64,000 nucleotides of DNA from Streptomyces atratus. Lineage in GTDB: Bacteria; Actinomycetota; Actinomycetes; Streptomycetales; Streptomycetaceae. Positions 49,457 through 58,896 of this stretch are shown here, piece after piece. The stretch covers positions 62,001 to 126,000 of the forward strand of contig NZ_FPJO01000001.1 of assembly GCF_900119365.1 (NCBI RefSeq), read 5' to 3'. A program made the position numbers and the translations under genes. The notes under the pieces were generated by a model. That model was not told the origin of the DNA. It made no database searches and worked only from the letters and a program-made list of their open reading frames with translations. Within the stretch, counting starts at the first letter, position 1; each line of letters starts with the position of its first letter.

Positions 49457-50566
49457 GTGGCGCAGGACGCAGGGTGGGGCGGCGGGGCACCGTACGGAGG
49501 GCCCCCGGGACCGCCGGGATGGGGCGGCTGGACGCCACCGCCGAAGCCGGGAGTGATACCGCTGGTGCCCCTGAGGCTCGGGGACATATTCAGCGGCGCC
49601 TTCAGCACGATGGGACGCTATTGGAAGCAGTTGTTCGGCATCGGCGCGGCCGTGTACGGCGGGGCGCTGGCGATCATGGGCGCCGCGGTCCTGATCGGGT
49701 ACTCCGCGGTCAGCGATCCTCTGCACCGGCTCATCGCGCTCAGCGCCGACGAGGACCCTCCGTCCTCCGACGTGGTGCCGATCGTGGTCGCCCTCGGTGT
49801 CGTCTGGCTGCTCGGCCTGATCGTCTTCTCGGTCTCCACGGCCATGATGTACGCGACCGTCCCCACGATCCTGCAGGAGGCGGTGCTGGGCAGGCCGGCC
49901 ACCTTCTCCTTCGTCTGGCGCCGGGCCTGGGCCCGCGTACCGGCGGTGGTCGGGACGGTGGTGCTGACCTCCCTGATCGCGGTGATCCCGATGGCGCTGA
50001 TGGTGGTCGGCTTCTTCGCGTTCGTGATCGGCGCCATCACCATGGCGCACGGGGGCGATATCGCGCTGTGGACCGCGCTCGGCTTCCTGGGCGCGCTGGC
50101 CACCGCCCCGCTGGCGGTCTGGCTCTGGGTGAAGTTCTGTCTGGCGCCCTCGGCCGCGGTGTTCGAGGGACAGTCCCCGGTGGCCGCCCTGCGCCGCTCC
50201 TCGCAGCTGGTGCGCGGCGACTGGTGGCGGGTCCTCGGCATCACCCTGCTGGCCTTCGCGCTCGCCGCCGCGGCGAACTACGTCATCCAGATCCCGTTCT
50301 CGTTCCTCGGCATGTTCTCCGGGGTCATCGGCGGATCGACCCTGGACGAGGACCCGAATCCCGCCTCGATCGCCTTCGCCATGAGCGGCTATCTGGTGAT
50401 CCTGGCGCTGGGTCAGCTGATCGGCCAGTTCATCTCGGCGACATTCCCGCAGCTGGTGACCGGACTGCTCTACGTCGACCGGCGCATGCGCACGGAGAAC
50501 CTGGGACCGGCCCTCGCCGAGGCGGCGGCCGTACCCCCGCAGTACGGCCCGCGGTACGGCCCCTGA
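49457..50566 (+). CDS. Membrane protein with glycerophosphodiester-phosphodiesterase-type membrane domain
   Basis: A 369-residue protein. A Gly/Pro/Trp-rich cytoplasmic N-terminus (about 40 residues) precedes the segment PLRLGDIFSGAFSTMGRYWKQLFG, typical of the actinobacterial membrane family often labelled as GDPD membrane domain or YciC-like, and six or more hydrophobic helices. The catalytic GDPD domain is absent, so it is not itself a phosphodiesterase. GTG at 49457 follows CGGAG. The role is unknown; a strong hairpin follows. Confidence 0.8.
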   Translation: MAQDAGWGGGAPYGGPPGPPGWGGWTPPPKPGVIPLVPLRLGDIFSGAFSTMGRYWKQLFGIGAAVYGGALAIMGAAVLIGYSAVSDPLHRLIALSADEDPPSSDVVPIVVALGVVWLLGLIVFSVSTAMMYATVPTILQEAVLGRPATFSFVWRRAWARVPAVVGTVVLTSLIAVIPMALMVVGFFAFVIGAITMAHGGDIALWTALGFLGALATAPLAVWLWVKFCLAPSAAVFEGQSPVAALRRSSQLVRGDWWRVLGITLLAFALAAAANYVIQIPFSFLGMFSGVIGGSTLDEDPNPASIAFAMSGYLVILALGQLIGQFISATFPQLVTGLLYVDRRMRTENLGPALAEAAAVPPQYGPRYGP

Positions 50567-50598
50567 GCGCGTCCGCGAAGGCCCGGTCCGCTCAGGGA

Positions 50599-50639
50599 AA
50601 CGGCCATGCCCGCCGGTCTGCCCGGCGGACATGGCCGTT
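50599..50639 (+). terminator. Strong hairpin terminator after membrane protein gene
   Basis: An 18-position stem (50599-50616 with 50622-50639) with a single mismatch and 5-base loop. It lies between convergent genes and may act on both. Confidence 0.8.
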
Positions 50640-50686
50640 CGCGTCCTCGATTCGCGAGGCGGTACCTCGCGAGGCCGTCCGTTCCG

Positions 50687-52081
50687 TCAGCCGCCGACGG
50701 TGAACCAGGTGGCCCGGGACTTCTTCCATTCGGCGTGGTCGAGGTCCTTCGCCTCGGTGCCGTCCCCGTACAGATCGGCCGATCCGGCATCCGTGATCAG
50801 CTGCGCCCGGGCGCCCGGAACCGTCAGATCCGGAACGTCCACGACGGCCTCCCAGCCGCCCGGGTCCGCCGTCGGCAGATCGGCCCGCTTGACCGGTGCG
50901 TGCGAGGCGACGCCGTCCCAGGTGTAGAGGGCGTACGGGTCGGAGTTGTCGTCGGCCGCCCAGGAACCGGCCACGATCAGATACTGGTCGGCGGCGTTCT
51001 TCCGGAGGTCCCGGATGCTGAGGCCGCCGAGGTCCAGCTCGATCGGCGCGCCCATGACCGCCTTCGCCCCGCTGCCGGCCACCTTGTCGAAGTTGGTGAC
51101 GGGCACGATCAGGGCCTTGCCCCCCGACTTCGGCGGCACCAGAGGTGCCCGGAAACCGAGGTACGCGGTGGTCTTCGAGCCGGGCGCGAACTCCAGGCCC
51201 TCGATGTTGAACCCGTCGATCTGCTTGGGCGCTTCACCGTCCGCCGTCCCCGCGGCGAAGCCGAGCCGGTTGCCGTTCGCCTTGTCCCAGGCGACGAGGT
51301 CGTCCCGGAGCTTCTTGTACGAGCCGCCCACCGTCAGCTGCGTGGCGGCGCCCGACCCGGTCACCGTCGTGGTGAAGACGGTATTGCGGGGGGACTTGTA
51401 CTCGCCGTCCTTGTTGTTGCCGAGCGAACCGGTCCAGTAGATGGTGTCGCCGGCCCGGGCCGCGCCCTCGATGTCGACCTCCTTCGACACCCCGAGCTCC
51501 GAGCCGACGTCCCAGCTCCTCACCGGCCCACCGGACGTGGAACGGTCGTACAGGCGCAGCGTGTTGGACTCGTCGTCGGCCACGACCACGTACCCGCCAC
51601 CGACGTCGACGGCGGCCGAGGCATCCGAGGAACCGGTGAGATAACGGGTGTCTGCGGCGTTCTGAACGGCGGCGGAGGCGGCGTAGTGCAGCGTCTTGGT
51701 TGCGGTCTTGCCGCCGAGTCCGGTGACCTTGACCGTGAGGTCGGTGTAACCGCGCCCGTGCGCGGCGACCGTGAGCTTCCGGGTGCCGCCGGTCCCCGTC
51801 ACGGTCACATCGCCGGCCTTGGCGACGGACGGCTTGGAGCTGGCGGACGCCGCCACGCCGAGCTCGGCCGCATCGGCCCCGCTCTGCGCGACGGTGACGG
51901 TCACCACGGGGTCACCGCTCGCGCCGACGGCGCCGGAGAGGTAGGAGACCGAGAGCCCGATCGTCGGCGTTCCGTAACTCGCGGCGTGCGCGGGGGCGTT
52001 GATTCCCAGGGCGGCCAGCAGGAGAACACCGCCCGCGGCGGCGGCCGTCCTTCGGTCGGGGAGCGAAGACTGATGCAGCAC
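50687..52081 (-). CDS. Secreted DUF3616-like beta-propeller protein
   Basis: A 464-residue exported protein: signal peptide RRTAAAAGGVLLLAALGINAPAHA, an Ig-like domain (VVTVTVAQSGADAAELGVAAS, TVAAHGRGYTDLTVKVTGLGG) at about 35-130, and a propeller-like domain with VDIEGAARAGDTIYWTGSLGNNKDGEYKSPRNTVF and FNIEGLEFAPGSKTTAYLGFRAPL, which recalls DUF3616. Streptomyces relatives are extracellular with unknown substrate. A GTG start at 52081 with GAGAGG upstream is used. Confidence 0.75.
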   Translation of the reverse strand: MLHQSSLPDRRTAAAAGGVLLLAALGINAPAHAASYGTPTIGLSVSYLSGAVGASGDPVVTVTVAQSGADAAELGVAASASSKPSVAKAGDVTVTGTGGTRKLTVAAHGRGYTDLTVKVTGLGGKTATKTLHYAASAAVQNAADTRYLTGSSDASAAVDVGGGYVVVADDESNTLRLYDRSTSGGPVRSWDVGSELGVSKEVDIEGAARAGDTIYWTGSLGNNKDGEYKSPRNTVFTTTVTGSGAATQLTVGGSYKKLRDDLVAWDKANGNRLGFAAGTADGEAPKQIDGFNIEGLEFAPGSKTTAYLGFRAPLVPPKSGGKALIVPVTNFDKVAGSGAKAVMGAPIELDLGGLSIRDLRKNAADQYLIVAGSWAADDNSDPYALYTWDGVASHAPVKRADLPTADPGGWEAVVDVPDLTVPGARAQLITDAGSADLYGDGTEAKDLDHAEWKKSRATWFTVGG

Positions 52082-52171
52082 GGCATGCCTCTCGTCGACG
52101 TGGGTGTCGCGGGTAGGTTCCGCTACCCGTGCCAACGAGGGACACACATCATGAGTACGGCGGGCGAAACA

Positions 52172-52219
52172 ACGACGAAAAACGGCCCCCGGCGCGGAGC
52201 CGGGAGCCGTTCGTCGTCA
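52172..52219 (-). terminator. Hairpin terminator of the suf operon
   Basis: A 13-bp stem with one mismatch (52181-52193 with 52199-52211) and possible outer pairing of ACGAC/GTCGT lies just after the sufT stop codon on the minus strand. Confidence 0.7.
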
Positions 52220-52228
52220 GTGGCGGGC

Positions 52229-52567
52229 TCAGACGTTGAAGCCCAGGGCGCGCAGCTGCTCGCGCCCGTCGTCCGTGATCTTGTCCGGGCCCCACGGCGG
52301 CATCCAGACCCAGTTGATCCGCAGCTCGCTGACGATGCCGTCGGTCGCCGACTTCGCCTGGTCCTCGATGACATCGGTCAGCGGGCAGGCCGCGGACGTC
52401 AGCGTCATGTCGAGGGTGGCGATATTGGCGTCGTCGATGTGGATGCCGTAGATCAGGCCCAGGTTGACGACGTCGATGCCCAGCTCGGGGTCGACCACGT
52501 CGTACAGCGCCTCGCGGACCTCCTCCTCGGAGGCCGGCTTGGTGGTCAGGGTCTCGTTGTCGCTCAT
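52229..52567 (-). CDS. sufT: Metal-sulfur cluster assembly factor SufT (MIP18/DUF59)
   Basis: A 112-residue DUF59/MIP18-family protein that assists maturation of Fe-S proteins. EEVREALYDVVDPELGIDVVNLGLIYGI and MTLTSAACPLTDVIEDQA with the conserved reactive cysteine are diagnostic, and the end VWMPPWGPDKITDDGREQLRALGF matches actinobacterial SufT. The ATG overlaps the sufU stop by four bases. Last gene of the suf operon, followed by a hairpin. Confidence 0.94.
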   Translation of the reverse strand: MSDNETLTTKPASEEEVREALYDVVDPELGIDVVNLGLIYGIHIDDANIATLDMTLTSAACPLTDVIEDQAKSATDGIVSELRINWVWMPPWGPDKITDDGREQLRALGFNV

Positions 52568-53019
52568 GCCGTCTTCCCTTCGGACAGCGCTTTCGCCGTC
52601 GCGTCCTTCCACGCCATCCAGCTCAGCAGCGCGCACTTCACCCGGGCCGGGTACTTCGAGACGCCGGCGAACGCGACCGCGTCCTCCAGCACCTCCTCCA
52701 TCGCGTCGTCGGGCTCCAGCTGGCCCTTCGACTGCATCAGCTCCAGGAAGGTCTCCTGGATCTTCTGCGCCTGGCCCAGCTCCTTGCCGACCAGGAGGTC
52801 GTTCAGCACGGAGGCGCTGGCCTGGCTGATGGAGCAGCCCTGACCCTCGTACGACACGTCGGCGATGGTCTCGCCGTCGTACTTCACCCGGAGAGTGATC
52901 TCGTCGCCGCACGTCGGGTTGACGTGGTGCACCTCGGCGTCGCCGTCCCGCAGGCCGCGCCCGTGGGGGTGCTTGTAGTGGTCCAGGATCACTTCCTGGT
53001 ACATGGAATCAAGCTTCAC
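52564..53019 (-). CDS. sufU: SUF system scaffold/sulfur-transfer protein SufU
   Basis: A 151-residue NifU-like protein that accepts sulfur from SufS (zinc-dependent sulfurtransferase in Gram-positives). The three cysteine sites are in NPTCGDEI, GQGCSISQAS and RVKCALLSW, with the aspartate after the first Cys that stabilises zinc binding. GTG start at 53019 with GAGGG seven bases upstream; an internal ATG at MYQEV is possible. It lies 26 bases after sufS. Confidence 0.95.
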   Translation of the reverse strand: MKLDSMYQEVILDHYKHPHGRGLRDGDAEVHHVNPTCGDEITLRVKYDGETIADVSYEGQGCSISQASASVLNDLLVGKELGQAQKIQETFLELMQSKGQLEPDDAMEEVLEDAVAFAGVSKYPARVKCALLSWMAWKDATAKALSEGKTA

Positions 53020-53045
53020 CAGTCAACCCTCAGCCGCTCTGCCAA

Positions 53046-54302
53046 TTAACCGAAAAAGTTCCGTACGTGTTCCAGTCCGTCCACCAGGGCGTCGACCTCG
53101 GCGGGCGTGGAGTACAGATAGAACGACGCTCGCGTCGTCGCAGGAATTCCGTACCGCAGGCAGACCGGCCGTGCGCAGTGGTGTCCGACCCGGACCGCGA
53201 TGCCCTGCTCGTCGAGCACCTGGCCCACGTCGTGCGGGTGGATGTCGCCGAGCGTGAAGGAGATCGTGGCGCCGCGGTCCTCGGCCGTCGCCGGACCGAT
53301 GATCCTGAGGTCCGGGACCTCCAGGAGCCGCTTCACCGCGTACTCGGTGATCGCGTGCTCGTGCCGGTAGATCTTCTCCATACCGATCGCCGAGAGGTAG
53401 TCCACGGCCGCACCGAGGCCGACGGCCTGGGCGATCGGGGGCGTACCGGCCTCGAACTTGTGCGGCGCGGGGGCGTACGTCGACGAGTGCATCGACACGG
53501 TCTCGATCATCTCGCCGCCACCGAGGAACGGCGGAAGGTCCTCCAGGAGCTCCTGCCGTCCCCAGAGCACGCCGATGCCGGTCGGGCCGACCATCTTGTG
53601 ACCGGTGAAGGCCACGAAGTCGGCCTGCAGCGCCTGCACGTCGAGCACCATGTGCGGGGCGGCCTGCGAGGCGTCGATGCAGACCAGCGCGCCGACCTGC
53701 TGGGCCCGGCGGATGATCTTCTCGACCGGGTTGATCGTGCCCATGATGTTGGAGACCAGGGTGAAGGAGACGATCTTCGTCTTCTCCGTGATGATCTCCT
53801 CGATGTTGGACAGGTCGAGGCGGCCGTCGTCGGTGATGCCGAACCACTTCAGCTTCGCGCCCGTGCGCTGCGAGAGCAGCTGCCACGGCACGATGTTGGA
53901 GTGGTGCTCCATCTCCGTGGTGACGATCTCGGTTTCGTGGTCCACCCGGTAGGGCTCGTCGGCCCAGCCGAGCATGTTGGCCACGAGGTTGAGCGACTCG
54001 GAGGCGTTCTTGGTGAAGATCACCTCGTCGCGGCTGGGTGCGTTGATGAACGCGGCGACCTTGTCACGGGCGCCTTCGTACAGCGCCGTGGCCTCCTCCG
54101 CGATCGTGTACACACCACGGTGCACATTGGCGTTGTGCCGCTCGTAGTACTCGTTGAGGGCGTCGAGCACCTGGCGCGGCTTCTGCGAGGTCGCAGCGCT
54201 GTCCAGGTAAACGATCTTCTTCCCGTCGTGGACCGTCCGATCCAGCAGGGGGAAGTCCTTGCGGATCGCCTCGGTGTCGAGGAGGCCCGGCAGCTGTGTC
54301 AC
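53046..54302 (-). CDS. sufS: Cysteine desulfurase SufS
   Basis: PLP enzyme of 418 residues that releases sulfur from cysteine as a persulfide for Fe-S assembly. YLDSAATSQKPRQVLDAL at the start, PLP lysine in FVAFTGHKMVGPTGIGVLWG, and the persulfide cysteine in RVGHHCARPVCLRYG identify the group II (SufS) enzyme. The GTG start overlaps the sufC stop by four bases, so translation is coupled. Works with SufU encoded next. Confidence 0.97.
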   Translation of the reverse strand: MTQLPGLLDTEAIRKDFPLLDRTVHDGKKIVYLDSAATSQKPRQVLDALNEYYERHNANVHRGVYTIAEEATALYEGARDKVAAFINAPSRDEVIFTKNASESLNLVANMLGWADEPYRVDHETEIVTTEMEHHSNIVPWQLLSQRTGAKLKWFGITDDGRLDLSNIEEIITEKTKIVSFTLVSNIMGTINPVEKIIRRAQQVGALVCIDASQAAPHMVLDVQALQADFVAFTGHKMVGPTGIGVLWGRQELLEDLPPFLGGGEMIETVSMHSSTYAPAPHKFEAGTPPIAQAVGLGAAVDYLSAIGMEKIYRHEHAITEYAVKRLLEVPDLRIIGPATAEDRGATISFTLGDIHPHDVGQVLDEQGIAVRVGHHCARPVCLRYGIPATTRASFYLYSTPAEVDALVDGLEHVRNFFG

Positions 54303-55063
54303 GCGGAAGCGCCACCCTTCACATATGCCTCGTAGCCCTCGTTCTCCAGCTTGTCGGCGAGCTCGGCGCCGCCGGACTCGGCAATGCGGCCGTTGGCGAA
54401 GACGTGCACGAAGTCGGGCTTGATGTAGCGGAGGATCCGCGTGTAGTGCGTGATCAGCAGGGTGCCGACCTCGCCGGTCTCGCGGACCCGGTTGACGCCC
54501 TCGGAGACGATGCGCAGGGCGTCGACGTCCAGACCGGAGTCGGTCTCGTCGAGGATCGCGACCTTCGGCCTGAGGAGCTCCAGCTGAAGGATCTCGTGGC
54601 GCTTCTTCTCACCGCCGGAGAAGCCCTCGTTGACGTTGCGCTCGGCGAACGCCGGGTCCATCTGGAGCCGGCCCATCGTCTCCTTGACCTCCTTCACCCA
54701 GGTGCGCAGCTTGGGCGCCTCGCCGCGGACGGCGGTGGCGGAGGTGCGGAGGAAGTTGGAGACCGAGACACCGGGGATCTCGACCGGGTACTGCATCGCG
54801 AGGAACAGGCCGGCGCGGGCCCGCTCGTCGACGGTCATCTCCAGGACGTCCTCGCCGTCCAGGGTCACCGAACCGCTGGTGATCGTGTACTTGGGGTGAC
54901 CCGCGAGGGAGTACGCGAGGGTGGACTTGCCGGACCCGTTGGGGCCCATGATGGCGTGGGTCTCGCCCTGCTTCACGGTCAGGTCGACGCCCTTGAGGAT
55001 CTCCTTCGTGGCGTTGTCGGCCTCGACGGAGACGTGCAGGTCGCGGATTTCAAGCGTTGCCAT
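54299..55063 (-). CDS. sufC: Fe-S assembly ATPase SufC
   Basis: A 254-residue ABC-type soluble ATPase that forms the SufBC2D scaffold complex. Walker A is in MGPNGSGKSTLA, the signature is FSGGEKKRHEILQ, Walker B with the D-loop is AILDETDSGLDVDALR, and the H motif ITHYTRIL. The ATG at 55063 begins MATLEIRDLHV. It starts 7 bases after the Rieske gene and overlaps sufS by four. Confidence 0.97.
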   Translation of the reverse strand: MATLEIRDLHVSVEADNATKEILKGVDLTVKQGETHAIMGPNGSGKSTLAYSLAGHPKYTITSGSVTLDGEDVLEMTVDERARAGLFLAMQYPVEIPGVSVSNFLRTSATAVRGEAPKLRTWVKEVKETMGRLQMDPAFAERNVNEGFSGGEKKRHEILQLELLRPKVAILDETDSGLDVDALRIVSEGVNRVRETGEVGTLLITHYTRILRYIKPDFVHVFANGRIAESGGAELADKLENEGYEAYVKGGASA

Positions 55064-55070
55064 GGGTGAC

Positions 55071-55388
55071 TCAGGACTCCTGGGTGACGGAGACGAGCAC
55101 ATCGTCCCCTTCGATCTTGACGGGGTATACGGGGACGGGGCGCGTCGCGGGAAGGCCGGACGGCTTGCCGGTGCGCAGGTCGAAGCTGGAGCCGTGCAGC
55201 CAGCACTCGATCATGCAGTCCTCGACCTCTCCCTCGGACAGTGAGACGTTCGCGTGCGAGCAGATGTCGTTGATCGCGTACACCTCGCCCTCGGTACGGA
55301 CGACGGACACCGGGACGCCGTCGAGCTCCACCCGCTTCGGAGTGTCGTCCTCCAGCTCACTCAGCGCGCAGGCTTTGACGAAGGCCAT
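55071..55388 (-). CDS. Rieske-type ferredoxin (non-heme oxygenase ferredoxin-like) in suf operon
   Basis: A 105-residue small Rieske [2Fe-2S] protein. Ligand pairs CSH (ICSHANVSL) and CWLH (CWLHGSSF) are complete. It resembles ferredoxin components of aromatic oxygenases and NirD, but its place between sufD and sufC, conserved in actinobacteria, suggests an electron donor in Fe-S assembly. Start shares its first base with the sufD stop region, so it is probably translated with sufD. Confidence 0.93.
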   Translation of the reverse strand: MAFVKACALSELEDDTPKRVELDGVPVSVVRTEGEVYAINDICSHANVSLSEGEVEDCMIECWLHGSSFDLRTGKPSGLPATRPVPVYPVKIEGDDVLVSVTQES

Positions 55389-56623
55389 CAGACGGATGCC
55401 TTCAGCTCGGCCTCGATCTTCTCCAGCAGCCGCGCCTCGACGTCCGGCAGACCGATCTGCTGGACGAGCTCGGCGAAGAAGCCGCGCACGACGAGCCTGC
55501 GGGCCTCCTCGGCGTCGATGCCACGGGACATCAGGTAGAAGAGCTGCTCGTCGTCGAACCGGCCGGTCGCGGAGGCGTGGCCGGCGCCGACGATCTCGCC
55601 GGTCTCGATCTCCAGGTTCGGCACGGAGTCGACCCGCGCGCCGTCCGTGAGGACGAGGTTGCGGTTCATCTCGTAGGTGTCGGTGCCCTCGGCCCTGGCC
55701 CGGATGAGGACGTCACCGATCCACACGGCGTGTGCGCCGTCGCCCTGGAGCGCGCCCTTGTAGGCGGCGTTGGACTTGCAGTGCGGGGTGTTGTGGTCGA
55801 CCAGGAGGCGGTGCTCCTGGTGCTGGCCCTTGTCGGTGAAGTACAGACCGAAGAGCTCGGCCTCGCCGCCGGTGCCCGCGTAGGCGACGCGCGGGTGGAG
55901 TCGGACGAGGTCGCCGCCGAAGGTGACGACGATCGACTTGAACGAGGCGTCCCGGCCGACCAGCGCGTTGTGCTGGCCGACGTGGACCGCGTTCTCGTCC
56001 CAGTCCTGCACGGAGACGACGGTGAGCTTCGCGCCGTCACCGAGGACGTATTCGACGTTGGCGGCGAGCACCGCGTCACCGGTGTGGTCGATGACGACGA
56101 CGGCCTCGGCGAAGGCACCCAGCTCGACGACCTGGTGGCCGTAGGCCACGCCGCCCTCGCCGTGCACCGCGATGCGGATCGGCTCGGTGAGCACGGCCTC
56201 CTTGGCGACCGTGACGACGGACGCCTGCTCGAAGGACGTGTACGCCTGGGCGGCGACGCGGTCCACCGGGGTGCCGGCCCTGCCCAGCCGGGAGTCGTCG
56301 CGGCCGACGGTCTCGACCGTGACGCCCTCGGGGGCCTCGATCGCGACCTTCACGGCCCCGCCGGTGGCGACGGCCGTGCCGTCATGCAGCCCGCGCAGCC
56401 GCTCCAGCGGGGTGAACCGCCACTCCTCCTCGCGGCCGTGCGGGACCGGGAAGTCCGCGACGTCGAACGACGGGGGCGCGCTCATGCGCGTGGCGACGGT
56501 CGACTCGGCGGCCACCGCGATGGACCCGGTGGTGGTGGAACCCGCCGGAAGGGGTCCCCCCGCTCGAGCGGAGCCGAGAGTGGGGGAGTTCTGAGCCTCA
56601 GCCATGGCTGTCGTAGTGCTCAC
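55388..56623 (-). CDS. sufD: Fe-S scaffold protein SufD
   Basis: A 411-residue component of the SufBC2D complex. The beta-helix core (VVIDHTGDAVLAANVEYVLGDGAKLTVVSVQDWDENAVHVG), HNTPHCKSNAAYKGALQGDGAHAVWIGDVLI and the C-terminal [23 protein letters not shown] are typical. The N-terminal 50 residues are low in complexity and include NSPTLGSARAGGPLPAG, which is encoded by a 40-nt repeat common in Streptomyces genomes (56551-56590). GTG 56623 is used; ATG 56605 is a weaker alternative. The gap to sufB is 42 bases. Confidence 0.95.
   Translation of the reverse strand: MSTTTAMAEAQNSPTLGSARAGGPLPAGSTTTGSIAVAAESTVATRMSAPPSFDVADFPVPHGREEEWRFTPLERLRGLHDGTAVATGGAVKVAIEAPEGVTVETVGRDDSRLGRAGTPVDRVAAQAYTSFEQASVVTVAKEAVLTEPIRIAVHGEGGVAYGHQVVELGAFAEAVVVIDHTGDAVLAANVEYVLGDGAKLTVVSVQDWDENAVHVGQHNALVGRDASFKSIVVTFGGDLVRLHPRVAYAGTGGEAELFGLYFTDKGQHQEHRLLVDHNTPHCKSNAAYKGALQGDGAHAVWIGDVLIRARAEGTDTYEMNRNLVLTDGARVDSVPNLEIETGEIVGAGHASATGRFDDEQLFYLMSRGIDAEEARRLVVRGFFAELVQQIGLPDVEARLLEKIEAELKASV
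56551..56590. repeat. Streptomyces-type palindromic repeat inserted in sufD
   Basis: A stretch with GGGGTCCCCCC, the palindrome GCTCGAGC, then GAGCCGAGAGTGGGGGAG. I recall nearly the same sequence recurring at many places in Streptomyces genomes. It lies in frame at the sufD N-terminus and encodes NSPTLGSARAGG. Confidence 0.6.
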
Positions 56624-56665
56624 TTTCTCTGTCAGTGGTCGGGGAATCCGGTCGGTCAGGCTGCG

Positions 56666-58087
56666 CTAGCCGACCGAACCCTCCATCTGCAGCTCGATCA
56701 GCCGGTTGAGCTCGAGGGCGTACTCCATCGGCAGCTCCTTCGCGATCGGCTCGACGAAGCCGCGCACGATCATCGCCATCGCCTCGAACTCCGTCAGACC
56801 ACGGCTCATCAGGTAGAAGAGCTGGTCCTCGGAGACCTTGGAGACGGTCGCCTCGTGACCCATCGACACGTCGTCCTCGCGGACGTCGACGTAGGGGTAG
56901 GTGTCGGAGCGCGAGATCGTGTCGACCAGCAGCGCGTCACAGAGCACGTTGGACTTCGCGCCCGGCGCGCCCTCGCCGATCTCGATCAGACCGCGGTAGG
57001 AGGTACGGCCGCCGCCCCGCGCCACCGACTTGGAGACGATGTTGGAGGAGGTGTTCGGCGCCATGTGGACCATCTTGGCGCCGGCGTCCTGGTGCTGGCC
57101 CTCGCCCGCGAAGGCGATGGACAGGGTCTCGCCCTTGGCGTGCTCGCCCATCAGGTAGACGGCGGGGTACTTCATGGTGACCTTGGAGCCGATGTTGCCG
57201 TCGACCCACTCCATGGTCGCGCCCTCGTAGGCCACGGCGCGCTTGGTGACCAGGTTGTAGACGTTGTTCGACCAGTTCTGGATCGTCGTGTAGCGGCAGC
57301 GGCCGCCCTTCTTCACGATGATCTCGACGACCGCGGAGTGCAGCGAGTCGGAGGAGTAGATCGGGGCGGTGCAGCCCTCGACGTAGTGGACGTAGGCGTC
57401 CTCGTCGACGATGATCAGCGTCCGCTCGAACTGGCCCATGTTCTCCGTGTTGATACGGAAGTAGGCCTGCAGCGGGATGTCGACGTGGACACCCTTGGGC
57501 ACGTAGATGAACGAGCCGCCGGACCACACGGCCGAGTTCAGCGAGGCGAACTTGTTGTCACCGACCGGGATGACAGTGCCGAAGTACTCCTTGAAGAGCT
57601 CCGGGTGCTCCTTCAGCGCGGTGTCGGTGTCGAGGAAGATGACGCCCTGCTCCTCCAGGTCCTCACGGATCTGGTGGTAGACGACCTCGGACTCGTACTG
57701 CGCGGCGACACCGGCGACCAGGCGCTGCTTCTCCGCCTCCGGGATGCCGAGCTTGTCGTAGGTGTTCTTGATGTCCTCGGGCAGGTCCTCCCAGGACTCC
57801 GCCTGCTTCTCCGTGGACCGCACGAAGTACTTGATGTTGTCGAAGTCGATGCCCGACAGGTCGGAGCCCCAGTTCGGCATGGGCTTCTTGTCGAACAGCT
57901 TCAGGCCCTTGAGGCGCAGCTTCAGCATCCACTCGGGCTCGTTCTTCTTCGCCGAGATGTCGCGGACGACCGCCTCGGAGAGCCCGCGCTTGGCTGCGGC
58001 GCCTGCCGCGTCGGAGTCGGCCCAGCCGAATTCGTACGTGCCCAGACCCTCGAGCTCAGGGTGGACAGTCTCCGTGGGGAGCGTCAT
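56666..58087 (-). CDS. sufB: Fe-S scaffold protein SufB
   Basis: A 473-residue core scaffold on which Fe-S clusters form. Present are [70 protein letters not shown], the [20 protein letters not shown] cysteine site and the [25 protein letters not shown] end. No intein is seen, unlike the mycobacterial homologue. The ATG overlaps the sufR stop (ATGA). Confidence 0.97.
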   Translation of the reverse strand: MTLPTETVHPELEGLGTYEFGWADSDAAGAAAKRGLSEAVVRDISAKKNEPEWMLKLRLKGLKLFDKKPMPNWGSDLSGIDFDNIKYFVRSTEKQAESWEDLPEDIKNTYDKLGIPEAEKQRLVAGVAAQYESEVVYHQIREDLEEQGVIFLDTDTALKEHPELFKEYFGTVIPVGDNKFASLNSAVWSGGSFIYVPKGVHVDIPLQAYFRINTENMGQFERTLIIVDEDAYVHYVEGCTAPIYSSDSLHSAVVEIIVKKGGRCRYTTIQNWSNNVYNLVTKRAVAYEGATMEWVDGNIGSKVTMKYPAVYLMGEHAKGETLSIAFAGEGQHQDAGAKMVHMAPNTSSNIVSKSVARGGGRTSYRGLIEIGEGAPGAKSNVLCDALLVDTISRSDTYPYVDVREDDVSMGHEATVSKVSEDQLFYLMSRGLTEFEAMAMIVRGFVEPIAKELPMEYALELNRLIELQMEGSVG

Positions 58088-58824
58088 GCGGGGTTCCTCC
58101 CGGCCGTGCTTGCAGATGCTGAATGGGTGGTCTGTGGTGCTGAGTGGCCGCTGCGCGGAATGTACGTCGTGCACACGCCGTCGCCGTGGGCGATGGTGGC
58201 CAGACGCTGCACATGCGTCCCGAGGAGGCTGGAGAAGAACTCCGTCTCCGCCTCGCACAGCTGCGGATACTGCTCGGCGACATGGGCGACCGGGCAGTGG
58301 TGCTGGCACAGCTGCTCGCCCTGCTGCGGACCGGGCGCGCTACGCGCCGTAGCAGCGTACCCGTCGGCGGACAAGGCCTTGGCCAGCGCTTCGGTACGGG
58401 CCTCGGGGTCCGCGGCCTCGACCGCCGTGCGGTACGCCTCGGACTGGGCCACGATCCTGGCGCGGGCGAAAGCGGTGACCGCCTCCTCGCCCGCGGTCTC
58501 GGAGATCCAGCGCAGGGCGTCCGCCGCGAGTTTGTCGTAGGACTGGTCGAAGGCGTCCCGGCCGCAGTCGGTGAGGGCGAACACCTTGGCCGGGCGGCCG
58601 CGGGTCCGCGCCCCGTAGACCCGCTGCTCACGGGCCTCGACGACGCTGTCCGAGACGAGGGCGTCGAGATGGCGGCGGACCGCGGCCTGGGTGAGACCGA
58701 GGCGCTTCGCCAGCTCGGCGACGGTGGACGGGCCGTGGTCCAGGATGGAGCGCGCGACCCGGTTGCGCGTCGAACGCTCACCGGTCGCGAGTTCCTCCTG
58801 CGGAGCCTCGCCAACGTATTTCAC
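58084..58824 (-). CDS. sufR: Fe-S-sensing repressor SufR
   Basis: A 246-residue ArsR-like winged-helix repressor of the suf operon: [76 protein letters not shown], and a C-terminal cluster region [22 protein letters not shown] with three cysteines for a [4Fe-4S] or [2Fe-2S] cluster. GTG 58824 is preferred; TTGTCA and AACAAT hexamers are placed so that the transcript could begin at this codon without a leader. A CAAC-N6-GTTG site overlaps the start. First gene of the suf operon. Confidence 0.92.
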   Translation of the reverse strand: MKYVGEAPQEELATGERSTRNRVARSILDHGPSTVAELAKRLGLTQAAVRRHLDALVSDSVVEAREQRVYGARTRGRPAKVFALTDCGRDAFDQSYDKLAADALRWISETAGEEAVTAFARARIVAQSEAYRTAVEAADPEARTEALAKALSADGYAATARSAPGPQQGEQLCQHHCPVAHVAEQYPQLCEAETEFFSSLLGTHVQRLATIAHGDGVCTTYIPRSGHSAPQTTHSASASTAGRNPA

Positions 58825-58837
58825 AACGCCATTGTTG
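58824..58837. promoter_or_regulatory. SufR operator candidate (CAAC-N6-GTTG)
   Basis: A perfect CAAC-N6-GTTG palindrome, the form published for cyanobacterial SufR, coincides with the sufR start codon and its putative -10 region on the minus strand. This fits negative autoregulation. Confidence 0.65.
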
Positions 58838-58896
58838 CGTAATTCATCCGGCCCTGACAACCACGGTCCGAAACGATCTACGGTGCCATCCATCAC

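Noticed and set aside
49457..50566. Glycerophosphodiester phosphodiesterase activity
   Set aside because: Only the membrane domain type is present; catalytic GDPD residues are missing.
55577..58540. 987-codon open frame antisense to sufB-sufD
   Set aside because: Covers several well-identified suf genes on the other strand; composition is that of a shadow frame.
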